Below are positions 1-6,411 of a DNA stretch of 7,048 nucleotides, one piece after another. The notes beneath the pieces were generated by a model, which saw only the letters and a list, made by a program, of their open reading frames with translations, did not search any database and was not told the DNA's origin. This DNA comes from a bacterium. Lineage in GTDB: Bacteria > Armatimonadota > HRBIN16. The stretch spans positions 1 to 7,048 of the forward strand of contig JANWXG010000141.1 of the NCBI GenBank assembly GCA_025057335.1, read 5' to 3'. The translations under genes were made by a program, and so were the position numbers. Positions within the stretch are counted from its first letter, which is position 1; the number at the start of each line of letters is the position of its first letter.

Positions 1-2424
1 CTCGGCGATAGCGCCCCGTATCACGATGCGGATATCCAGCGGCTGCGCGTAGAAGGGGTAGAGAGGCGACTGCACACCATACAGCCGACGACGCAGGTTC
101 TGGTCTACCGACGACGGACTCGTGCCGACAGGGAAGGTGTCGCGCGGGTCGGTATTGAACCACTCGCCTGGTATCACGATGAACGAGCCTTCCTGCGCGT
201 ACATCAGCGCCTCAATGGCAATGTCCAGCGGCTGCACGGCGACTCGGCTGAGGTGGTACTCATTAGCGGGTAGGTTGCCCACGCCACTGCTTACCTCAAA
301 GGTCAGACGGTTCTCCGCGCCTGGTGCGGTGTTCAACACATAATCGCTGCGCGGGTTGACAGGGTCGGTAGGCAGGTTGTTGTTAAGCGGTGACAGGTTG
401 CGCAGCAGCTCCAACCCTAGATGTTCGTAGTTGACCCCTGAGGCGTTCACTAGGTAGATGGTCGGCAAGCCCAGCGAGTCCAGCACGCCGCCTGGGAAGC
501 GATACAGGTCTTCATCTAGCACGCCGTTGCCGTTGGTATCGTTCACTGGGTAGTTCACGCGCAGCAGGATGCTGGTCTGCGTGTTTTCGATGGCGGCGTG
601 TCGCACTAGCAGCGTCAGCCCGTTCGGTCGGGCATTGCTCAAGTAGCTGTTCAGCGGCACTGCCGACGAGAACACAAACGATTGTCGCTGCGCAGGCAGC
701 AGAGCGCGATGCCACGAGGGGAAATTGAGCGGGGCATCTTGTTCGTTCCAGCCTCCAGCCTCCGTGCCCAGCTCGGGGTCAACGAACAGTGTGGTGTTCA
801 CCACGATGTTCTCCTTCGCCAGCAGGGCGATGGCGCTGGTGTTATCGGGTTGTCCGTTGGGCAGGCGCAGGCGCATCAGGTTGCCCTCGATGAAGATGTT
901 CCCGCCCGATACGACCGTGAGCTGCTTGCCCTGCGGGATGATTCCGCGAATGCGCACGTTCCCTTCGGCGTAGATGACCCCTGAGAAGGGCGTGACAAAG
1001 GGCAAGCCCACAGCCGCCTTGTTCAGCGAGGGGTCTAACAGGTCTTGCGATAGCCGCCCGTCGGGCAGGTAAGCACACACCATCGTCACGGCGTTGGTAG
1101 GAGCTCCGTTTGGCGCACGCCATCGTCCGCGCGTGAGCTGGATGGTGAAGCCAAAGGGGTTTAGGCGGATGATGGCGCCCGGCGGCACGTAGTAGGGTCC
1201 CTGCCAGTGGCGCGAGTCCACCTGACGCAGCAGCTCGCTACGCACGGTGGGGCCACCAAACAGCCCCGGCTCGCGCAGCACGTCGGCGCGGTTGTTAATG
1301 TAGATGCCCCTGCCAAAGCCGAACAGCCCGCTGTTGCGTCCGCCAATCAGTGCACCCGAGTTGCGCGTCATGCTCCAGTAGCGGCTGACGTTGGTGGCAG
1401 GGTCGGGCAGGTCGATAAGCGGAGGCTCCAACCGCGCGATGGAGCGTCCTCCACCATCTACCCCCACTCCCGTGCGTCCGTCGCGCACGATGCCGCCGTA
1501 GGTATTGAAGGTAGCACTAGCACTGGGCAGAAGCGGATTGCCGTTCACGGTGACCTGTGCGCGCGGTGCTAGCAAGATGTCGCCCGCGACCTCGATGCGG
1601 TCGCCCTGCTGTGGGTTAAGGGTGATTTGCACTCCGCCATACCATTTGACACTGCCGTTAATGCGGATAGGCGCGCCACTGGTGCCATTCCCCCACACTA
1701 GGCGCACAGGCACCGGGTTGCCGTTGACGTCATGCCCCACGATGCCCTCAGGCACGCCCAGCTCCACCACGGCGTTCGCGCGGTTGTCGCGGTTGGTTAC
1801 GAAGCGCAAGTAATCCGTGATGCCAATCGCCTTGTATGCCACCAGCTCTCGGCGCAGCCCTGTCGCTGCTGCGGTGAGCATGGTGGGGTCGCCAGGGTCG
1901 ATTCGCCCCGCTCGCCCGATAGATTCTATCTTGATAAAGCGCGAGAGGGGACCCGATTCGGGGTCGTTCGGGTTGTAGGGGCGCGGGTTATAGCTGACGC
2001 GGATGAGCGCCCTTCCGTTCTCAAACAGCACGCGGCTATAGCCCCCGCTCGGTCCAGCTACAGGCGTGCCACAAGGGCTGAGCGTGCTGGACTCCTGCGG
2101 TGCGAAGGGGCGCAGCCACTGGTAGTCCGGGTCGCGACACTGGTCGGGGGGCAGGTTGGCGGGAACAGGGCGCCAATCTGCACCCTCTTCGCTATAGGTC
2201 AGCTGTTGGTCAGCGTATTGGATACCCGCCTCGGCAAAGTACTGTACATCGGTTACCCTGCCACTGCGCACGGCGTTCTCTAGGTTGCGCCCAATAATCG
2301 CTACGAACAGCGCCCCCATGAACATCATCACAAACAGCACGACCAATGCCACAATCAGCGTCTGTCCACGCTGTGCGCTTGCGCCAGGCGTCATGCCGCG
2401 AACCCTTCCTGTCATGCCTTTCAT
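1..2424 (-). CDS. PilX/GspK-like giant minor pilin, partial (C-terminus beyond left edge)
   Basis: The frame is open from ATG at 2424 to base 1, giving 808 codons with no stop, so the C-terminus is missing. The N-terminus fits a PilX/GspK-type minor pilin. A basic leader ends in RG (residues 19-20), followed by QTLIVALVVLF and a hydrophobic helix to about residue 45. The Glu at mature position 5 is absent, as in GspK. Residues 61-76 carry QYFAEAGIQYADQQL, the AEAG-plus-amphipathic-helix pattern of PilX N-terminal domains. The rest is beta-rich. Around 480-545, repeated short strands (GVIYAEGNVRIRG, LTVVSGGNIFIEGNL) resemble DUF4900/beta-helix-like regions of large PilX-like proteins. Residues 629-639 (DTNGNGVLDED) look like a calcium loop. 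Cysteines are at 96, 118 and 450. Known PilX and GspK proteins are roughly 170-330 aa, so this one is far oversized. It probably belongs to the pilus or pseudopilus tip with the two preceding genes. Family call is firm; function is inferred. Confidence 0.85.
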   Translation of the reverse strand, partial: MKGMTGRVRGMTPGASAQRGQTLIVALVVLFVMMFMGALFVAIIGRNLENAVRSGRVTDVQYFAEAGIQYADQQLTYSEEGADWRPVPANLPPDQCRDPDYQWLRPFAPQESSTLSPCGTPVAGPSGGYSRVLFENGRALIRVSYNPRPYNPNDPESGPLSRFIKIESIGRAGRIDPGDPTMLTAAATGLRRELVAYKAIGITDYLRFVTNRDNRANAVVELGVPEGIVGHDVNGNPVPVRLVWGNGTSGAPIRINGSVKWYGGVQITLNPQQGDRIEVAGDILLAPRAQVTVNGNPLLPSASATFNTYGGIVRDGRTGVGVDGGGRSIARLEPPLIDLPDPATNVSRYWSMTRNSGALIGGRNSGLFGFGRGIYINNRADVLREPGLFGGPTVRSELLRQVDSRHWQGPYYVPPGAIIRLNPFGFTIQLTRGRWRAPNGAPTNAVTMVCAYLPDGRLSQDLLDPSLNKAAVGLPFVTPFSGVIYAEGNVRIRGIIPQGKQLTVVSGGNIFIEGNLMRLRLPNGQPDNTSAIALLAKENIVVNTTLFVDPELGTEAGGWNEQDAPLNFPSWHRALLPAQRQSFVFSSAVPLNSYLSNARPNGLTLLVRHAAIENTQTSILLRVNYPVNDTNGNGVLDEDLYRFPGGVLDSLGLPTIYLVNASGVNYEHLGLELLRNLSPLNNNLPTDPVNPRSDYVLNTAPGAENRLTFEVSSGVGNLPANEYHLSRVAVQPLDIAIEALMYAQEGSFIVIPGEWFNTDPRDTFPVGTSPSSVDQNLRRRLYGVQSPLYPFYAQPLDIRIVIRGAIAE

Positions 2425-2431
2425 CGTTATG

Positions 2432-2442
2432 CTCCCCCTCCC
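2432..2442 (-). promoter_or_regulatory. Shine-Dalgarno region for the PilX/GspK-like gene
   Basis: The minus strand reads GGGAGGGGGAG, ending 7 nt before ATG at 2424 and lying wholly inside the 22-nt gap after the preceding TGA stop. It favours this ATG over in-frame Met4 (2415) and Met11 (2394). Met11 would give a shorter 10-residue leader and has only a weaker GGAAGG upstream, so it remains possible. Confidence 0.7.
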
Positions 2443-2446
2443 GCTC

Positions 2447-4309
2447 TCATCGCAACAGGTTGCGCACCCGCACCTGCGTGGTCAACGACATGAACAGCGG
2501 GTCGCTCGTCGTTGGGTCGTACAGCTTCACATTGATTGCCAGAGTGTATTCCGAACGGGTCATGTAGTCCACTTTCACCACGTCGCTTCCTGTATTTGCC
2601 TGCACGGCGTAAGTCACACGCAGCAGGTCGTAGGGTGTGCCGTCGGCGCGCGTGCCCGATGGCACCTGCCACAGCGCCCAGAATTCTACGTATCCCGTCT
2701 GTAGGGTGGGATGTCCATTGCGCGTACCGCGATAGTTGATACGGTACTGGTTCGGACCTGGCGTCACATTCCAGGGCACTCGTGTATAGGGCACTAAGCG
2801 CGGTTCCACACCAGGAGGCGCCGTCTGGTCGGGTCCCCAGATTCGCTCCGAGCCGGGCACAATGGACACTCCTTGCAGCAACCTCAGCGGGCTCTGCCGG
2901 TTATTCGAAGCCGTGTTGTTGATATCCGGTTCCGAAAGCAATAGGTAGCGTCGTCCGCTCTCGTCCACTTGCGTGTTCCGGGCGAGATACTCGAACACGG
3001 GGCGCTCGCCCGGTCGGAACACGGCGACAGCGGGAATAGCGAAGTTCACCATGCCCGCGCGGGGGTCTACCGCGAACGGCAGGTAGGGGTAGGGCGCGTC
3101 CAGCGAGTTGGGGTTGCGCTCCCACGAGCCTCCACCCTGTATCCACGGGTCGGGTAGGCTGGAACACACGTCAGGACGCCACGTTCCCTCGTCGTAGCAT
3201 CCTGCCATCGTCATCATCTGGTAGGCGGTGATGTTGAAACGGAAGGGGTCGCTGTTGCCCCGCGACACCAGCAGCTGGTCTCCTACCACTCCCGTTGTGT
3301 ATGCGGTTGCGAAGCCGTTGCGGTAAACGGTCACGACAAAGGGATAGCTCCAACCTCCCTTGCGGGTCATATACACGGCAGGTACGGCGTTGGGCACCTC
3401 GTTCGCCGCCTCATCTAGCGCTGTTGGCGTCGCTGGGTCGTCCACGACTACCCCAGGGAGGAACTGGATGAGCGGGGTGACCTGCACAATCTGCCCTGTA
3501 CGCTGGTCGTACTGCACATTAACTAGGTCCATGTCTTCCACATCGGCGACAGGTCGGCTCACCTCGAGCCAGTTTTGCATGTAGGACCTGCCGTTGGGAG
3601 CGGGGCGGGTGTCGTAGAAAAACCCTGGTTCATCCAGAATGGGCTGTCCGTTCGCGTCCAGTTTGAACAGGCGCGTGTTGGGCACGAAGTTTCCACTGCT
3701 GTCGCGGTCGTATAGCACAAATTGCGCTCGCCACAAGATGTAGGGGTTATCGGCAGCAGTGGTCGCCAGTAGCTGCTCGTTGCGGTTGCTGTAGGGACGG
3801 CTAGGGTCGCGTCGCGCGATAAAGTAGCGCACTACCGTACGTCCCGCTAGCACGGGCAGCGCAGGCGGTCTGCCTACACGACGGTCAGGCGGTACATAGT
3901 CACTCCCATCGGTGGGGTCGATGACCCCGGTCGAATCGGTCACGCGCTCTGGCAACACGAAGTCGATCTTGGTGTAAGGCAGGTAGAAGGTCACTGGGTT
4001 ACCCCGGCGGTCTACTAGGTCGAAGCGCAGAGTAGCGTCGTTTACCGGGTTGCTAGTGACGGGGGGATTGAACACGCGCGAGTTGTCGAATACATAGGCT
4101 GCGTCCGCGATCTCGCGCGAGATGGTTTCCATCAGGTCTCGTGCCATGTCTTGCGCCTGGGTGACGCGCTGCACCCGCCGCGTGAAGTTAAAGCTCTGCA
4201 GCATCGGGCCCAGCAGCAGTCCGAGCATGATGGCGGTAATCGCCATCACGACCAGTATCTCTACGAGCGTAAACGCCCTCTTTCGCCTCGTGTTGCCTGC
4301 GCCTTTCAT
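2447..4309 (-). CDS. PilW/GspJ-like minor prepilin with giant C-terminal domain (620 aa)
   Basis: This is a prepilin with a class III leader. After 12 basic residues, cleavage is predicted at A12|F13 in RKRAFTLVEILVV, with the conserved Glu at mature position 5 (E17). The hydrophobic helix continues to about residue 37. A polar helical stretch follows (residues 47-70, QRVTQAQDMARDLMETISRE), as in PilW/GspJ proteins. The remaining 550 residues are beta-rich, with many Asn, Pro, Tyr and Asp, and contain a DRDSSGN loop (201-207) and one cysteine pair (371, 382) that could form a disulfide. The end, QVRVRNLLR, resembles the closing strand of PilW-like proteins. Typical PilW/GspJ proteins are about 200-350 aa. 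I chose ATG at 4309 because AGGAG lies 8 nt upstream. ATG at 4348 would add 13 residues (633 aa) but has no clear ribosome site. The protein likely sits next to the V/I- and X/K-like products in a filament tip complex in the periplasm or outside the cell. Substrate or ligand is unknown. Confidence 0.88.
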   Translation of the reverse strand: MKGAGNTRRKRAFTLVEILVVMAITAIMLGLLLGPMLQSFNFTRRVQRVTQAQDMARDLMETISREIADAAYVFDNSRVFNPPVTSNPVNDATLRFDLVDRRGNPVTFYLPYTKIDFVLPERVTDSTGVIDPTDGSDYVPPDRRVGRPPALPVLAGRTVVRYFIARRDPSRPYSNRNEQLLATTAADNPYILWRAQFVLYDRDSSGNFVPNTRLFKLDANGQPILDEPGFFYDTRPAPNGRSYMQNWLEVSRPVADVEDMDLVNVQYDQRTGQIVQVTPLIQFLPGVVVDDPATPTALDEAANEVPNAVPAVYMTRKGGWSYPFVVTVYRNGFATAYTTGVVGDQLLVSRGNSDPFRFNITAYQMMTMAGCYDEGTWRPDVCSSLPDPWIQGGGSWERNPNSLDAPYPYLPFAVDPRAGMVNFAIPAVAVFRPGERPVFEYLARNTQVDESGRRYLLLSEPDINNTASNNRQSPLRLLQGVSIVPGSERIWGPDQTAPPGVEPRLVPYTRVPWNVTPGPNQYRINYRGTRNGHPTLQTGYVEFWALWQVPSGTRADGTPYDLLRVTYAVQANTGSDVVKVDYMTRSEYTLAINVKLYDPTTSDPLFMSLTTQVRVRNLLR

Positions 4310-4317
4310 CGGTGACA

Positions 4318-4322
4318 CTCCT
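4318..4322 (-). promoter_or_regulatory. Shine-Dalgarno AGGAG deciding the start of the PilW/GspJ-like gene
   Basis: AGGAG on the minus strand sits 8 nt upstream of ATG 4309, inside the 45-nt gap after the previous gene's TAG at 4355. The competing upstream ATG at 4348 is preceded by GAATAGCCTGGG, which has no purine-rich SD. The site therefore supports the shorter protein, whose 12-residue leader is a normal length for a prepilin. Confidence 0.7.
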
Positions 4323-4354
4323 GTTCCTTGTAATGAAAGATTCCTCATCCCAGG

Positions 4355-6184
4355 CTATTCCGCCTCGCGCAGCAGGAGGGTCTCCACCTCGTAGCGCTGC
4401 CAGCGATTGTTCTGTTTCCACACCACACGTGCCTTAAACGAAGCGCCCTTCACGCCGCGTACCACATAACCATAAGTGCTGTAGGCATCCAAATCTAGGG
4501 CGACCGCTGTCGGTTTGAGGTCGCGGATATCAACGTAGCATAGTGGACGTCCACCCACCGATTCGGTGCGGTTGCTGATTCGAGCGAGCACGCCGCGCAT
4601 CACATCCTTGCCCGACACGCTATCGCGGTAGAACACTTCGCCTAGTATCACCTGCTTGCCCGCATCGCACACAGGGAAGTAGATGCGCGTCGGCGAGCCA
4701 CCGTCTACCCCTCCTCCTACATAGAACTCGCGGTGGCTAAGCAGGCTGCCGTAGCGCTCACGATACAGCTCATACGGCTTCATGACATGTACGCCCCAGT
4801 CACCGTCCGCCTGATAGTAGAAGCGTATGGTACGCCCGACCAATGAAGGGTCGACAACGGTCACAATGCCATTGCGATAATCCACCCGATAAGAGCCTGT
4901 GTCGTTTGGTCTCGTGATGGGGTCTAAAATCTGCCCCGTTTGCAGGTCCACTGCAACGAAGTCGGGTTGCTGGCGCACAGGGTCGCCTGCAGGTAGGGCG
5001 TTCCAGTTCACGCCACGTATCAGCCCCTCATACGTGGTCTGGTCATCCAGCTTCTCGCCGCGTTGGCGCAGGAACCGCAGGTTGAGCTTGATTTCCGCAG
5101 GTACGGTCGGTACCATTCTGTCCTCACGCAGGATGTGCCAGTCAAGCACGGTGTAGTCAATGTAGGCGGTTAGTGGCACCGTTCCGCGCGCGGTGCGCTC
5201 GGTATAGTCGCGCCCGCGCGGGTTGAACAGCAACACGCCAACGTTAGCGTAGGGGCCGATATTGCCATACAATATCTTGAACTCATAGGGGTCGTCTGAC
5301 CATGGTTGTGCTAATGGTAGTAGCCGAAACTCGCGACTGATGGTCTCGCCTCCCGCGCGCATCCGCCAGCCCGGCTCTAGGATAGGTCTGCCATCGGGGC
5401 CGAGGTAGTTGCGCAGTTCCACCCTCACGGGTTCGCCTGTAACGCTCACCACATTTGGGATGGTCTTGGACACCGACTTCAGGCGCCAGCCGTCGTTGCC
5501 ATCATAGTAGTCAAACGAGATATTGAAATCGCGCGGGTAGGACGTCGGGTAAAACCACACTACTACGTCGTCGTGCGAGCCATCGTCGCTGGCATCGTAG
5601 TCGATAGCGTACTGGTGTGGACCGCGCAGAGGCGGTGGCGCATCCTCCTGTGCTTGCCAGCCGATACGCACCATCGGCGAGCCATATACGCTCAGGTTAT
5701 TCAGTCGCCACACTTGCGAGACCGGATCATACAGTGGCAGGTCGACGAAGGGGCCTGCTGACAGCACGTATACCGAGCCTTGCCCTGCCATCGTGGGTAC
5801 GGGGATAGGAATGCGCACACGCTCTCCGACCACACGCCGCCAGCGATTGATGCCAGAGTAGTAGTATGGGTCGATCCCGGACGGCAGGGAAGTGGGCGCG
5901 AAGCTATCTGGATGGGCAGTAACGTCAATCGCCTCACCTGTGGCATTGCCGTCGCCGTAGGGAGCCAGCGGCAGGATGCCCGCAGGTAGCGCTGCGGCGT
6001 TGTTCTTCCAGCGCTCCACCTCCTGCTGAGCCAGACGACTAGCAAGCGAGCGGTTTTCCGCAGCACGGGTGACGAAGAACCCGCCCGGGAACAGCTTCAG
6101 AATCACCAGAATGCCCAGCGTTAAGACGGCTATCGCCGCCAGCACCTCTATCAGCGAAAAGGCGTGTGTCCTCGTTCTTCTCAT
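4355..6184 (-). CDS. PilV/GspI-like minor prepilin with giant C-terminal domain (609 aa)
   Basis: The N-terminus MRRTRTHA|FSLIEVLAAIAVLTLG is a prepilin leader of 8 residues with cleavage predicted after Ala8. Glu13 is the conserved mature position 5, and the hydrophobic helix runs to about residue 32. Residues 45-60 (SLASRLAQQEVERWK) match the alpha-helical LAQQ-x-E pattern that follows the membrane helix in PilV/GspI proteins. The C-terminal region of about 540 residues is beta-rich and Tyr/Asp-rich, with several (I/V)DY-centred strands (193-196, 342-344, 433-439). It has an Asp-rich loop at 195-206 and a cysteine pair (506, 549) that may form a disulfide. GspI and PilV are normally about 120-200 aa. 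The SD GGAGG is 6 nt upstream of this ATG. The gene heads the tight three-gene V-W-X set and follows a GspG-like gene after 227 nt. The minor pilin call is firm; the role of the large domain is unknown. Confidence 0.88.
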   Translation of the reverse strand: MRRTRTHAFSLIEVLAAIAVLTLGILVILKLFPGGFFVTRAAENRSLASRLAQQEVERWKNNAAALPAGILPLAPYGDGNATGEAIDVTAHPDSFAPTSLPSGIDPYYYSGINRWRRVVGERVRIPIPVPTMAGQGSVYVLSAGPFVDLPLYDPVSQVWRLNNLSVYGSPMVRIGWQAQEDAPPPLRGPHQYAIDYDASDDGSHDDVVVWFYPTSYPRDFNISFDYYDGNDGWRLKSVSKTIPNVVSVTGEPVRVELRNYLGPDGRPILEPGWRMRAGGETISREFRLLPLAQPWSDDPYEFKILYGNIGPYANVGVLLFNPRGRDYTERTARGTVPLTAYIDYTVLDWHILREDRMVPTVPAEIKLNLRFLRQRGEKLDDQTTYEGLIRGVNWNALPAGDPVRQQPDFVAVDLQTGQILDPITRPNDTGSYRVDYRNGIVTVVDPSLVGRTIRFYYQADGDWGVHVMKPYELYRERYGSLLSHREFYVGGGVDGGSPTRIYFPVCDAGKQVILGEVFYRDSVSGKDVMRGVLARISNRTESVGGRPLCYVDIRDLKPTAVALDLDAYSTYGYVVRGVKGASFKARVVWKQNNRWQRYEVETLLLREAE

Positions 6185-6190
6185 TTTGCG

Positions 6191-6195
6191 CCTCC
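6191..6195 (-). promoter_or_regulatory. Shine-Dalgarno GGAGG of the PilV/GspI-like gene
   Basis: A perfect GGAGG on the minus strand lies 6 nt before ATG 6184. It fixes a start that yields an 8-residue, Arg-rich prepilin leader, and it shows the gene can be translated independently of anything in the gap upstream. Confidence 0.75.
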
Positions 6196-6228
6196 ACCGC
6201 CTCGCGCGCGGTCGGTAGTGATGACATC

Positions 6229-6241
6229 CTTCGCTGCGCTC
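6229..6241 (-). repeat. GAGCGCAGCGAAG motif, possible remnant of dispersed intergenic repeat
   Basis: The minus strand reads GAGCGCAGCGAAG. From memory this core occurs in multi-copy intergenic repeats (often followed by AATCT) in environmental and thermophilic bacterial genomes. Only one copy is visible here, so repeat status cannot be shown from this window. Confidence 0.3.
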
Positions 6242-6247
6242 TCACGG

Positions 6248-6378
6248 CGACAGGGTAAGTCACGACAGGCTGCATTGTCTCTCGAACCCGTCGTGCTGCA
6301 CCCAGCCAACCTCCGAGCGACGGAGCGTGCATCCTGTCGCCCAGCGCACCAACAGGCTCCTGCCCGCACGACAAGCTG
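6248..6378. repeat. Cluster of CGACAGG repeats and a 12-nt direct repeat
   Basis: On the plus strand CGACAGG occurs at 6248-6254 and 6263-6269, and its reverse complement CCTGTCG at 6333-6339. The 12-mers CACGACAGGCTG (6261-6272) and CACGACAAGCTG (6367-6378) differ at one base and lie 106 nt apart. All fall inside the non-coding gap. They could be remnants of a repeat element or binding sites; nothing here tells which. Confidence 0.5.
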
Positions 6379-6384
6379 TGCGGG
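6363..6384 (-). other. Stem-loop 27 nt after the GspG-like stop
   Basis: The minus strand gives CCCGCAC, an 8-nt loop, then GTGCGGG: a perfect 7-bp GC-rich stem. It lies just downstream of the TAG at 6412, where a terminator or RNA-stabilising hairpin would be expected. No T-tract follows, so it is not a classical intrinsic terminator. It could lower expression of the three downstream genes relative to the GspG-like gene or protect the upstream mRNA end. Confidence 0.5.
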
Positions 6385-6411
6385 GGCGTCGCTTCCATCG
6401 TATTGCATGCA

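Larger units (their letters stand above)
6185..6411 (-). other. 227-nt non-coding gap with short repeats
   Basis: This is the only sizeable gap in the window, between the GspG-like stop and the PilV-like start. I see no convincing gene and no good -35/-10 pair on the minus strand. It contains copies of CGACAGG, an imperfect 12-nt direct repeat, the palindrome CTCCG-AGCGA-CGGAG (6311-6325), CCTGT/ACAGG arms (6333-6337 and 6352-6356), CACGAC/GTCGTG arms (6261-6266 and 6290-6295), a 7-bp stem-loop (6363-6384) and the 13-mer GAGCGCAGCGAAG. The density of short inverted repeats suggests a dispersed intergenic element or an RNA-structured spacer. Whether transcription passes through it is unknown. 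Confidence 0.6.

Noticed and set aside
682..1572. Plus-strand frames at 682-984 and 1207-1572
   Set aside because: Low-complexity Arg/Ala/Gln-rich translations antisense to the PilX/GspK-like gene, with no family signature; judged to be shadows.
1732..2283. Plus-strand open frame of 183 codons opposite the PilX/GspK-like gene
   Set aside because: It is fully antisense to a frame with a clear pilin N-terminus and shows no recognisable domain. Long antisense frames are expected in GC-rich DNA.
2447..6184. Possibility that the large sizes come from gene fusion or missed frameshifts
   Set aside because: Both complete genes read continuously, with consistent composition and a single prepilin helix each; no second start, leader or composition break is visible inside them.
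6281..6289. GGGTTCGAG on the minus strand, like a tRNA T-loop
   Set aside because: The flanks do not form a 5-bp T-stem, and no anticodon or acceptor arm is present, so this is not a tRNA.
6363..6384. Intrinsic terminator call for the stem-loop
   Set aside because: No run of T follows the stem on either strand, so I list it as a stem-loop of unknown role instead.
6181..6408. Minus-strand 75-codon frame filling the gap, with its TGA overlapping the ATG of the PilV-like gene (ATGA)
   Set aside because: The overlap looks like translational coupling, but no SD precedes its ATG. The product is Arg/Ala/Cys-rich without a hydrophobic core, and the region is full of short inverted repeats. The PilV-like gene has its own strong SD.
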